Shown: positions 53,181-62,337, numbered from the stretch's first letter. The stretch is 64,000 bases of DNA from Epithemia pelagica (GCA_946965045.2 OX337240.1:434001-498000), one strand, 5' to 3'. Numbers and translations: made by a program. The notes: generated from the letters alone by a model not told the origin.

Positions 53181-56100
53181 CACTCCTTCGTGACGAATGG
53201 TATTCACTATGAGGAGCGATATTCATAATGAGGTCCCGCAGTTGATAGAACAAGCGACCCTGCAGCGGCTTGGTAAAAAAATCTGCAATCATTTGTTCAG
53301 TTGGGCAAAATTCAACCCGCAACTCTTTCTTGTTGATTCGATCGGTAACAAAGAAATAGCGGACATCAATATGTTTGGTTCTTTTCGAGCTTGAGAGACG
53401 CCCATTTTTGGCTAGGAGGATGCTGCTTTGGTTGTCCTGGTGGAGTACAACATCCTTCACAGCAATCCCCTGCGCTTCCATGAAATTGCGGGTCCATAAC
53501 AGTGATGGCATCACATCATGGATCCCTATCAGTTCACATTCGGTGGAGCTTCGTGCCACCAGTTTTTGTTTTGCCGAAAAGCCGATGACAGCTCCTTTAC
53601 CGAGAGTCATGAACCCACCGGTATGACCCTTTGTGTTGGGATGGACTGCGTATGACGCGTCCACCCACCATTTCACTATCCACTCGGGTTTTCCTTCAAG
53701 ACGCAAGACAAGGTTCATTGTGGTTTGTAGATATTTCAGAACGCGGCCCAATTTCCTGTTATCATCTTCGTCTGGTTTAGAGACTCGCGTGGAAAGGAAG
53801 GATATTGCTGTTCGGATGTCCGGCCTCCCACGGTGAGCCAAGTATGCCAATTGCATAGTGATACTATGAAACCGATCCGCATCATTCTCGCTCAATTTTG
53901 TTGCATGCTCATTGACATGGTACAGATGATTCGCTGCTGGTGTTTGTGCTCTGCCTTTGAATGACGAAGGCATGCCGTCAAGGATGGTCTTGATATACGG
54001 GCGCATGTCTACTTGCAATACTCCATCCTCTGAATAATCGAGGAACATGCCCAGGTAGTCGTGTCGCTTGCCTCGCGACACTGAGATATCACCCAAACTA
54101 CCAAACTCTGCCTGTAGGTCCGCCACAAATGCTTCGACGACTTTCTGATCAACATGTGAGATCTTGAGGTCGTCGATGTGCCATGTTACTGTGCATTGTT
54201 TGCCATTGATAACCTTGTTGGCAACGCATGAATCATATGGGTTGATAGTGTACCCCCAACTTTTTAGAACGCCGCTCAATTTGATCCAAAACAATCGGGC
54301 AGCTCGTAGTGTCCCGTAGAGTGCCTTGAGCATCTCTACGTAGATCACTGGTTTGTTGTGTTCATACACTAGGTATTTTGTGTACATATCTGGGTCGACT
54401 TCCAACAGCAATTCTGCCATGAGTCCCTCAATCCTCATGTGCACGTTAGGGTCCATATCCGAGTGCATGAATGCACCCGGAATGTCCGCTACGATCACAT
54501 GTCTACGTTCCACTGCATCCACAACCGCTGTGATGAAAACAGCCTCGGTGGCCACGGTTGGCGATGCGGCGTCTTCTTTGTCGATGAAATCACGTTGCTT
54601 TCGCCCATCGGCGCACCCGCGCCCCTTGATTTTCCCACAACGTTTTTGTTTTAGAAACATCAGATAATTCAGTGCTTTTTTGATTTGTTCCCATGAGAGG
54701 TCCGTCTTGTGTACCCCTCGCAGAACGCCGCGCTCGTGAAGCTGCCTAATCTCTTTTTTCACTGCTTCCCGCCCCTTGTCACCAAATAGTTTGATGCCCA
54801 TACGCATTGACATTTGGGGTGTGGCCAAGTTTGTTTCGGCCTCAATGAGATAGAGCACTCCGCGCAGCAAATATCCATCGTACCGTCCTGCTGGTAGTGT
54901 ATCGACTGATGCAAAGGTGTGCCCATACCTATGTGCATAGCTTCGCTCTCTATTTGGCCGTAGATCGTATCGATTTTCGTTGGTTGTTGTTGTTGTTGCT
55001 GTTGTCGATGAGCTTGATTCATCACTAGCATCAGGACCAAACACGATCTCCATTTCCTCATCGTCATTCTCGTGTGCGGTTGCATTTGATGCGTCATTCA
55101 GATCCTCCTCTGTTCCCATATCCACCTCGTCCAACATACCCCCGTCCTCTGCGACATGCTCTTCAACATAATCAGCATCGTCCTCCTCCTCCACATCAAC
55201 TCCATTGACGCCAACTTCGTTTATAACCACTCCTTGGTTTTCCACTCCTTGGTTTTCCACTCCTTGATTTCTCGGTGGGACAAGGATATCCATGAGTTGG
55301 TTTTCGTTTTGATTAAGTCCTAATTCGTAAAAAGGACCCGGTGGATTGTTCATATCATAGTGATTTGTGTCGTCCAATGGACCGTGGTTTGGGTCATCAT
55401 CAGCATCCAATTCGCCATCCACGTATGCGTCGTCATAGCGGAGGACATCATCGTCCTCGTCAGGAGGCTCATCATATACGCTTCCTTCGTCGTCGTATAA
55501 TGGATTGTCCTCTTCCATTGCCAGAATGCGATTGTCCCGATTACCAAATGCCAGCCCTGGCTGCATTTGTTGTGCAGCCGCTAACTGAGCGACACGCTGA
55601 ATGACTTCATTTGGCATAGGGAGGCGTGTTGCGTGGTTTCGTGTGATGATTCTTCCGCTCTCCAGACTCATAAAGTAGTAGCTACCTTGACGGTTGCCGG
55701 TCGGCCGCAAGGCCAGGGCACCAATTGTCCGCGCTTCCATATTGTTGGAGTGCTGTTCATGACATTGAACGTACTCCCCAAACTCGAAGCGACAATGGCG
55801 GTGATAGTCCACGGTTTCTCCGGTGACAAGTTCTCTTGGACTTCTTGTGGTTGACAGCTGGTTGTTCTGGTTGGGAAGTCCATTCAGCCAGAACGTCGCA
55901 AATTTCGCCAGTTCAATCAACATGACCTTTGGCAGGGCTTCGAATGGTAGAGTGGTATAGACACTCCGAATTCGTTCCTTGATCGTGCGAATGTGGCGCT
56001 CTATGTCACCGACATGCTCGTCTCGAGCTGTTGTATTAAGTTTTATTCCAAGCTCCCCTGTTCCCGCTTCCATGCTGTCACTCGCAAAGGCGCCGTCAGC

Positions 56101-58182
56101 TAGGAGAAACCGAGGGCGCAGACCCCCTCGTCGAAATACAGCGATGGTCTTCTTGATGGACCGAAGTAGGGTTCCTTCTTCTTTGTCTGCGATTGCGTCC
56201 ATGGTGGAGAATCGAAATACGCGAGATGTTGTGGCGAGAAAAGACACATCATTGATATGCATTACGTCCATGGCAATGGTGACGTCTTTATGTTTTTCTT
56301 GAATGGGTGGTGGTATTGTGTCCGTTGTGTCCACCTTGGGTGGTCGTCTCCTGGTAGTCTTCCCTTTCAGGGAACCGAGGTCTTGTCCATAGATATGCTC
56401 TGCCCGCCTCACATCATCACTTGTATAAGGGGCGTTGGGTAGGAGCTTATGATTCAGAATATAGATAAGGTCTCTAGTTGACGGTCGGCCAATTTTGGCT
56501 TGTAGTGCCCGTACCTCTCTAGCTCTACGAATCTCAGATTCAGTATAAAGCGCTTCGTTGTTATTAACCGTGGTTAAGAAGCTACCATGTATCGAAGAGA
56601 GATTCATATAGAAGAGGCCTTCAGGACTTTGCACAAACTTGTGCTTCAAGCGCCCCGTGGCTGGGTCAAGTAGTTGAAATTGGTTGCCTTCATGGCTGTC
56701 GTAGGTAATGCGGTATCTGTTTTGAGCGGTGTGGAAAGATAAAATGTTGGCAGGCCCTTTTGGGTCATACCATACTAAGCCATATCCTGGCAATATTGCT
56801 TGTTGGTTCAGGATGCGTTCTCCGGCATGGCTGCTGATGGTGATTGGTGTCGTTGCTTGATGGATGTTGTGTAGAATGCTTGCATTGTGGATGATATCCA
56901 CTGTGGATTGATTGTCGAGCAGAATCCAGTCAGGGGATATGTTAGACTGTAAGGCAGAAAAAGAACAATGTTGAGAAGATGCGTTTTGGTTCAACATGGA
57001 TTGGTGGTAAACTGTACCGTTTGAGTTGTCTCTGTTTCTATTGGTGGAGTCGGTTCCCTGAGCTGACTGTCGCCCACTTTGCGATTGACTCTGACCCGTA
57101 GTGGTCATTGTGGATCCTGTTAACGTGGATGCATCGTCGCCTTGCGTACTGGCGTTCTCGCGCGTGTGATAGGCCACACCTGTGGCGTTGTTCTCGTTGC
57201 TTTGTGTCTGGTGGCGACTATGCGTCTGCATTCTGTTATCTATGATGGCACGCGCATCGGCCAGTGTCTTTGGGTAACAGTTGCGTTTGTCCATGTCCAA
57301 GTAAGCGTTTTGTAGATGCGATTCATACTCGCGAGCGCCACATGTTCTGATAAAACGGATGGCCAGACACCTCTGTTGAGCTTCTTCTTCGTCAGCCGTT
57401 GTTGGTGACCCAGCGCGACCATTGTCAGCCGCTACTTGCTCCAGTAGATCCTTGTCGTATAACACCACGTCCAGTTCCTCCAGGACTTGCGCTTTTGCGC
57501 GAAACAACTCGTAGTAGTTGTGCAAACTTTGGTTTTTACCCCTGCGCATCGTGTAGAACTCTTCCTTGAGCTTGTCACGACCGACGAGAGGATAAATGCG
57601 CCCGGAATCGTAGGTAAAAGTAGTTTGTTTGATCAATTTCAACAACGCTATACCGTCGCGCTTCTTCCGAATGTCATCATATTGCGTCTTCGCCTGTAGT
57701 TTGTCTTTCATCAACTGGGTACACTGCCCCAGGATGAGACTAAACATGGCGGCGCGAAAATTCTGATACTCCATCACCTGCTCAGCTCGCATTTTATACT
57801 TCATCTTCCACTCTTCTACGGCAAGGGTGTCTTTGTCATCTTTCGGCATTTCTACCTGGTCGGGTTCATCCAGTGACAATTCCTCCACTGACTGTTGGAA
57901 CTCCAGATTATATCGGTTGAATGTTGAGCCAATGTAACCGACCAGATACTCTACATTGCGCAAATACCGTTTGGACTGCGGGTCTTCGGAGTAGTCGAAG
58001 ATGCAGTCTTTTAATGTAGGTTCCTGTCCTTGAAACTTGTTTGAGTTTCCTTGTTGTCCTCTGCCTCCACGTCCTCGACCACGACCACCACGTCCTGGTC
58101 CGCTTCTTCCTCCGCGTCCGGTCATGCCGCCGCTTGACGACTCAGCTTGATCGGGCCGTGGTCCTTGCGGGGGTGTACTCAT
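53020..58182 (-). CDS. E2 ORF2: gag-pol polyprotein (protease, integrase, RT, RNase H)
   Basis: 1720 aa, uninterrupted. The layout is the same as E1 ORF2. It has an RGG-type start (GRGGRGRGRGGRGQQG), no CCHC knuckle, and protease LLDNQSTVDII with DNQ. Integrase shows VTIAMDVMH, LLADGAFASD and DEHVGDIERHIRTIKERI. RT has VADIPGAFMHSDMD, ALYGTLRAARLFW and WHIDDLK (IDD in place of the common VDD). RNase H has WVDASYAVHPN, STECELIGIHD and HQDNQSSI. The C-terminal ~50 codons are encoded by the 3' LTR. The start overlaps the end of ORF1 by 41 nt in another frame. Confidence 0.94.
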   Translation of the reverse strand: MSTPPQGPRPDQAESSSGGMTGRGGRSGPGRGGRGRGRGGRGQQGNSNKFQGQEPTLKDCIFDYSEDPQSKRYLRNVEYLVGYIGSTFNRYNLEFQQSVEELSLDEPDQVEMPKDDKDTLAVEEWKMKYKMRAEQVMEYQNFRAAMFSLILGQCTQLMKDKLQAKTQYDDIRKKRDGIALLKLIKQTTFTYDSGRIYPLVGRDKLKEEFYTMRRGKNQSLHNYYELFRAKAQVLEELDVVLYDKDLLEQVAADNGRAGSPTTADEEEAQQRCLAIRFIRTCGAREYESHLQNAYLDMDKRNCYPKTLADARAIIDNRMQTHSRHQTQSNENNATGVAYHTRENASTQGDDASTLTGSTMTTTGQSQSQSGRQSAQGTDSTNRNRDNSNGTVYHQSMLNQNASSQHCSFSALQSNISPDWILLDNQSTVDIIHNASILHNIHQATTPITISSHAGERILNQQAILPGYGLVWYDPKGPANILSFHTAQNRYRITYDSHEGNQFQLLDPATGRLKHKFVQSPEGLFYMNLSSIHGSFLTTVNNNEALYTESEIRRAREVRALQAKIGRPSTRDLIYILNHKLLPNAPYTSDDVRRAEHIYGQDLGSLKGKTTRRRPPKVDTTDTIPPPIQEKHKDVTIAMDVMHINDVSFLATTSRVFRFSTMDAIADKEEGTLLRSIKKTIAVFRRGGLRPRFLLADGAFASDSMEAGTGELGIKLNTTARDEHVGDIERHIRTIKERIRSVYTTLPFEALPKVMLIELAKFATFWLNGLPNQNNQLSTTRSPRELVTGETVDYHRHCRFEFGEYVQCHEQHSNNMEARTIGALALRPTGNRQGSYYFMSLESGRIITRNHATRLPMPNEVIQRVAQLAAAQQMQPGLAFGNRDNRILAMEEDNPLYDDEGSVYDEPPDEDDDVLRYDDAYVDGELDADDDPNHGPLDDTNHYDMNNPPGPFYELGLNQNENQLMDILVPPRNQGVENQGVENQGVVINEVGVNGVDVEEEDDADYVEEHVAEDGGMLDEVDMGTEEDLNDASNATAHENDDEEMEIVFGPDASDESSSSTTATTTTTNENRYDLRPNRERSYAHRYGHTFASVDTLPAGRYDGYLLRGVLYLIEAETNLATPQMSMRMGIKLFGDKGREAVKKEIRQLHERGVLRGVHKTDLSWEQIKKALNYLMFLKQKRCGKIKGRGCADGRKQRDFIDKEDAASPTVATEAVFITAVVDAVERRHVIVADIPGAFMHSDMDPNVHMRIEGLMAELLLEVDPDMYTKYLVYEHNKPVIYVEMLKALYGTLRAARLFWIKLSGVLKSWGYTINPYDSCVANKVINGKQCTVTWHIDDLKISHVDQKVVEAFVADLQAEFGSLGDISVSRGKRHDYLGMFLDYSEDGVLQVDMRPYIKTILDGMPSSFKGRAQTPAANHLYHVNEHATKLSENDADRFHSITMQLAYLAHRGRPDIRTAISFLSTRVSKPDEDDNRKLGRVLKYLQTTMNLVLRLEGKPEWIVKWWVDASYAVHPNTKGHTGGFMTLGKGAVIGFSAKQKLVARSSTECELIGIHDVMPSLLWTRNFMEAQGIAVKDVVLHQDNQSSILLAKNGRLSSSKRTKHIDVRYFFVTDRINKKELRVEFCPTEQMIADFFTKPLQGRLFYQLRDLIMNIAPHSEYHSSRRSVLKEVPRGVAEQTKTATEQGEDPSANDDEWTEVKRRGQESNETNNSAHSKENT

Positions 58183-58846
58183 GGTGTTCTTGACGCGGTG
58201 CTAGGTTTTGTCGTTGTCTACGGTGTTGCTCTTGGTCGTGGGTGAAGGGATTGTATACCTGGATGGTGTATACAGTTCTTCGACCGTTTGCCTTTCCTCG
58301 CGACAACACTATTCCTTTTAGATGAGATCGTTTTTGCACTCGAGCCAACTTGAGGGGATTCAGAACCCAGACAGCACTGCCGATAGCCAGAACCGGTGGA
58401 ATGGATGATGCGTTGGCTGGCAAAACAGGGATATTGTAAATAATCTCCACTCGTCCGTTCTTGTCTCGTACCACTTCTTCGGCGTCGAGAAAACCGGATG
58501 AGTCCCGCGACAACTCCTCGTCTCCACTGGTGTTGTCCGGCACGACGGCGGCTGCCACTGCAGTTCGATCCTCCTCGGTTTGTACGTCCACAATTAACGC
58601 GCGACGTCTTGTCTGAAAATCGGATACGATCCTTTCTCGTGATGCTGTCAGCACCGTGTTATCGTGTTCAACCTCCGCCTGATGTTGTTGTTCCAACTCG
58701 GCTCGGTGTTCACGAAAGGTCGCCTCGCGCAACTGCACGTTGTGCTGGTGCCGACGATGCACCTCTGCAAGGCGTTCTTGTTCTTCAATGGAAAGGGCGG
58801 TGAGTTGGTTCAACAACGTAGTCAAACGACTGGGATTCTCCGACAT
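58142..58846 (-). CDS. E2 ORF1: coiled-coil protein, homologue of E1 ORF1
   Basis: 234 aa. The first ~100 residues form a Gln/Glu/Arg-rich coiled coil (LSIEEQERLAEVHRRHQHNV ...), then an acidic stretch, then a small beta-rich domain (IGSAVWVLNPLKLARVQ, LKGIVLSRG, YTIQVYNPFTHD) and a basic tail. The motif spacing matches E1 ORF1, so a separate leading ORF is a conserved feature of this lineage. Its end overlaps the ORF2 start by 41 nt, in a +1 relation; E1 has a -1/+2 relation and no overlap. Function is unknown. Confidence 0.82.
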   Translation of the reverse strand: MSENPSRLTTLLNQLTALSIEEQERLAEVHRRHQHNVQLREATFREHRAELEQQHQAEVEHDNTVLTASRERIVSDFQTRRRALIVDVQTEEDRTAVAAAVVPDNTSGDEELSRDSSGFLDAEEVVRDKNGRVEIIYNIPVLPANASSIPPVLAIGSAVWVLNPLKLARVQKRSHLKGIVLSRGKANGRRTVYTIQVYNPFTHDQEQHRRQRQNLAPRQEHHEYTPARTTARSS

Positions 58847-58890
58847 GCAGTGTACTTCACCTCAAAATGAGAATCAAGAGGTAGTTATTT

Positions 58891-58904
58891 TTCTAAGGAG
58901 AATA
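58891..58904 (-). promoter_or_regulatory. E2 predicted primer-binding site, self-complementary type
   Basis: Sense TATTCTCCTTAGAA abuts the 5' LTR end with no gap. It is the exact reverse complement of TTCTAAGGAGAATA within the LTR (58962-58975). The 14-mer differs from E1 at several positions, yet each matches its own LTR. Confidence 0.62.
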
Positions 58905-59117
58905 TGTTGAAACCTGTAACGAACCGTGCTGTAAAGGCAACAATTCCTATAACAAATTACGTATTCTCCTTAGAATGAGCACTGTTGTTTGTTTCGTTGC
59001 TCTCCTGTCCACGTCGTTTCACCTCAGTCCATTCGTCATCATTTGCAGATGGATCTTCGCCTTGCTCAGTCGCTGTTTTCGTTTGTTCTGCGACTCCTCG
59101 CGGGACTTCCTTCAACA
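58905..59117 (-). repeat. 5' LTR of E2
   Basis: 213 bp; I found no difference from 52968-53180 when comparing by eye. Confidence 0.93.
58962..58980 (-). promoter_or_regulatory. E2 LTR initiator-like motif overlapping the self-primer sequence
   Basis: Sense GCTCATTCTAAGGAGAATA. GCTCATTCT is shared with the E1 LTR, while the bases after it differ. CGAAACAAACAA lies a short distance upstream in both. Confidence 0.5.
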
Positions 59118-59153
59118 TCGACTAGGTTTCGACGTGGTTTCGACTCTGGTTTA

Positions 59154-59789
59154 GTGCGTTCAAGTTTCATTTCCTAAACTTCATCCCCTAAATTTAGGCA
59201 CCTAAGTTTTGCCTATCTTTCACGACGCCGAAAGTGCCCACCAAAGTTTAGGTAGGTCCTCTCCAAGAAACTATGGATGCTACCATACTATGTGACGCCG
59301 GGTTGAACAGTGAACGCAGCTTGATTGTTGCAATGGTGAGTCAGTACAGGTGGACACACAGGGCAGATGATCTTCCTCAGCATTGAGCCACTATCGCAAC
59401 TGTACAACCTTGTGATCGAACCTCTACTGTCGATCAGTCAACTGGTGGGATCTCAGTTGAGCGTATTGCAAACCCATGAAAAATAATGTGTGGAGTTAGC
59501 TCCGTAACATATGCATGGGCAAGACAAGGCTGATGTTTGCTTGAGGCTTGAGAGTTGGCCTTAATCTCAGATACTTGATGAAGGTAAGATATACTTACCA
59601 CAAACAAACAAATGAACAGGCCTGGAGGAAGATGACAAGGATTTGTACGGTGTCATTACGATGTGAACTAAGTCACCATAGATGGCGGAACTGGTAGCCA
59701 CCTAAACTACATAAATTTCATTACCTAAGTTTACCTAAACTTAGGGAAGAAACTACACTTTAATTTCTGCAACCTAAGTTTGAACGCAC
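59154..59789. mobile_element. TA-flanked MITE (Tc1/mariner-like)
   Basis: Ends GTGCGTTCAA and TTGAACGCAC form perfect 10-bp inverted repeats, each flanked by TA (59152-59153; 59790-59791), as expected from TA-targeting transposons. Length is 636 bp. The ends carry sub-repeats of CCTAAACTT/CCTAAGTTT. No transposase ORF is seen. Confidence 0.6.
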
Positions 59790-59791
59790 TA

Positions 59792-60112
59792 CTTGGGACA
59801 CGGCACGCACGGACACGGCCCATGCGCAACAGCGACTGCAATTGTGCACGATGACTACGTACAATGACAAGAAGTTGTGTGAAAAGGACAGACAATACAA
59901 GAAGAGAATGATGAAGGTGTGGCAAGTGGCAAGGGTTCCAGTCATGTATTGACAAATGTCACAATTCTGACCCAGAGTCCTTTTTCATTGGGCCACACAC
60001 TGGTTCGTTCAAGCAAAATGGGCAGTGCACGTGCAAGAAGTAGCTAGCAATAACTAGTTCATATTCTATATAAAGTTTCATACAGTGTGCAATAGGAGCA
60101 CTCAAGAACATC
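59792..60112. other. Intergenic between MITEs
   Basis: No gene or RNA recognised. Confidence 0.4.
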
Positions 60113-60120
60113 TTGCTTGC

Positions 60121-60425
60121 TAGAGGTTGGACCCGCACCGCGGTGCTGCGGATCGGATCCGCGGATCCGCGGTGCTGATCCCTGGAACCGCAACGAAAGA
60201 GACTGGCGGGTCCGATCCGCGCTACTCGCACCTACGCACAGTAAAGGCGGGGTGCACCGATTTGGTGCTTTCGAGGTCTGACCGCCCGTACGTCAAATTT
60301 GTTCAGAGTACATAAAATCCCATAGTGGTGCGGAACTGCGGAACACGCGGGTATTTGGAACCGCAAAGGCTGGGATGCGCGGGTATCCTACCCGCATTGA
60401 TTTGAGCTCGCGGGTCCAACCTCTA
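60121..60425. mobile_element. hAT-type MITE, 305 bp
   Basis: Terminal inverted repeats TAGAGGTTGGACCCGC, perfect over 16 bp, fit the hAT end consensus YARNG. A perfect 8-bp duplication TTGCTTGC flanks it (60113-60120; 60426-60433), the hAT hallmark. The inside is GC-rich with palindromes such as GGATCCGCGGATCC. Confidence 0.82.
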
Positions 60426-60433
60426 TTGCTTGC

Positions 60434-61051
60434 AGTCGTGCCATGTGAATGCTGCATAGTGTATACTCTATGTAGTCTTGGAATTGTGGGGTCGAGGATG
60501 TGACGTATGTCTACTTCACAGGAGTGGCGGGCGCGGGATTCAACTGCATGCTCTACTATGGCCCGCATTACTGTGTTTCAAAGAGTACGAAAAATTGACC
60601 AAAATCGACCCTCGACAGAATAGGATCTCTCTTCGTGCTGTTCTGAAGTTTCCTCAAGAATAGGCCACGTGCCAGTGCCAAGTGCCAACGGTCGGTCCAG
60701 TAAATCTTTCTTCACAAACTCTTGAGCCCCCTTTTTTTCTTTTTTTCGATCACACAATTGAATCTTTCGACAGTCGACACTTTGAAGACAAGAGTTTGAC
60801 ACGACACACACAAAGATTGCACACGGCACACAAAATTCGACCCGAGAAAAGGAAGAACGCGCCACTAGAGGGGTTCTAATCGCGTGTGGTGTTCCGAGTT
60901 CCACAGTTTCCTTTAGAAAGCTCAACTCTCAACTGGCAACTGGCAACAGCTCATCAATATTTGCGAACATACAACTCGAAAGCGGAAAAGTCCAAGCTGC
61001 TACCAAATTACCGGGTGTCCCAGACAGGACGACACCGACAAGAGGACGACC
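60434..61051. promoter_or_regulatory. Upstream region of the 61052 gene
   Basis: About 620 bp. A T-rich run occurs at 60730-60748. No gene is supported; the promoter role is from position. Confidence 0.3.
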
Positions 61052-61771
61052 ATGACGACAACGGAACCCAAACAAGAAATGGCACTGGACGAAGCATCTT
61101 CTTCTTCCAAGATTGAAAATGGAACCGATCACCACAAGACGTTGCTATCGGGCGATGTGGAATCCTTGTTGCAAGCAACGGACGGCAAGGACGAGGAGGA
61201 GGAAGACAAGCACAATCCGGATTCCGAAGAAGTATTGGTGGATCCCCCACCACCCGAAACCGACTCGGACCAGGATGATCATGATAATGACAAGGACGAG
61301 GACGACGACGACGAAGACGATTGTCCCTCGAACAAACCGACGGAATTGCAATCCTATTATGCCTGGTTCATGTCGGACGTGTTGATTTTTGTCACGGTCA
61401 TCAACATGGCGGCCGAATTTACCAGTTCCGTCAAGGTCGATTCGTTTTCCTTTTCCATTGTCAGTGGCATTGTTCTCAAAGTCATCTTGGATTTGGTCGT
61501 CTTGATTGGCTTGAAACTCCATCAAACCTTTTTTGTCGTGCGGGGTCGCAAGATTTTGGGCGGATTCTTGATTTGGCTCGTCATGTTTTCGTCGCGGTTT
61601 TTAATTTTGTGGATTGACGATTTGATTTTTGGAGACTTTGTGGATTTGGGCGGCTTGGTCATGGTGTTGATTTTGTCTGGCATTTTGCTCGTGGCCAGCA
61701 GTGTCAGTCGCATCTTGTACCATAGCTTGACGAGTCCCTGTGCCGAACGCGTCTTTGTCTTGAGTCAATAG
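61052..61771 (+). CDS. Multi-pass membrane protein with acidic N-terminus, unknown
   Basis: 239 aa to the first stop (TAG, 61769-61771); ATG in a good context (ACCATGA). The first 105 residues are strongly acidic (DSDQDDHDNDKDEDDDDEDD). About four membrane segments follow: SDVLIFVTVINMAAEF, SFSIVSGIVLKVILDLVVLI, ILGGFLIWLVMFSSRFLILW and GLVMVLILSGILLVASSVS. No known family is recognised. The frame continues past the TAG for 59 more codons to 61951, with a sensible-looking sequence (MTMIFTYPLTQGKALW, then a Lys/Asp-rich tail). This could be readthrough, a recent nonsense change or an unseen intron. Confidence 0.65.
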   Translation: MTTTEPKQEMALDEASSSSKIENGTDHHKTLLSGDVESLLQATDGKDEEEEDKHNPDSEEVLVDPPPPETDSDQDDHDNDKDEDDDDEDDCPSNKPTELQSYYAWFMSDVLIFVTVINMAAEFTSSVKVDSFSFSIVSGIVLKVILDLVVLIGLKLHQTFFVVRGRKILGGFLIWLVMFSSRFLILWIDDLIFGDFVDLGGLVMVLILSGILLVASSVSRILYHSLTSPCAERVFVLSQ

Positions 61772-61951
61772 GAACGCGTCATGACTATGATTTTTACCTA
61801 TCCGCTCACCCAAGGAAAAGCCCTGTGGAACAACAAGAACAACAAGAAAACGGACGACGACGACAAGGACAAGGACGACGACGACGAGTCGTCCAAGAAG
61901 CAACAAGACAACGACCCAGTCAAAGTACACAGGATACTCTGTAGTAGCTAG
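61772..61951 (+). other. In-frame extension after the TAG of the 61052 gene
   Basis: 59 open codons in the same frame, ending TAG at 61949-61951. The tail's Asp/Lys composition mirrors the acidic N-terminus. GAACGCGTC occurs just before and just after the TAG (61746 and 61772), so a short tandem duplication may have created the stop. Confidence 0.35.
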
Positions 61952-62011
61952 GGACAGTACCTATATTGGCGTGGAGGTGATCAAGTCTCCACGACAATAC
62001 ACTAGAGAAGT

Positions 62012-62280
62012 TGTTTCACAACTTTCTGTTTGTTGATACTATAAGCTCTAGGTTTAGGAACTACATTCGATTCCTCATTTGATTCCTCACGAGGAATCAA
62101 TTCCTCATTTACTCATGGAGGTTAGTTTGGAACCATTGATGCCAATGGCTAGAGCTTGGTTACTATGCGACGGGCAATGCCTTCTCTGGTAGTAAGGCAT
62201 TGCTCTTGGATACATAGTGGGGACACGATTCTATGTCTCACAGATTCGAATCGTGACTGCCATATCGCCTGTCCGTCACA
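62012..62280 (-). repeat. Candidate 3' LTR of copia copy E3
   Basis: In the sense direction it would begin TGTGACGG and end GTGAAACA, with short inverted ends, about 60 bp downstream of the E3 RNase H stop. A purine-rich AAGAGGGAGAG lies nearby but not adjacent. The partner LTR is outside the window, so the borders are tentative. Confidence 0.35.
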
Positions 62281-62337
62281 CTGATTAACCGCGACTCTCC
62301 CTCTTGACAAGGGCGATATCTTTTCAAACACAGTCAA

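Larger units (their letters stand above)
52968..59117 (-). mobile_element. Ty1/copia LTR retrotransposon E2 (CoDi-like), young
   Basis: 6150 bp, minus strand. The 213-bp LTRs (52968-53180 and 58905-59117) look identical on reading, and a perfect 5-bp duplication TCGAC flanks it (52963-52967; 59118-59122). Both ORFs are intact. These are signs of recent insertion and of an element that may still be active. Layout matches E1: ORF1 coiled coil, ORF2 gag-pol. Confidence 0.95.

Noticed and set aside
58360-58803. Short frames on both strands in E2 ORF1
   Set aside because: They are shadows of the 234-aa coiled-coil ORF, which has a homologue in E1.
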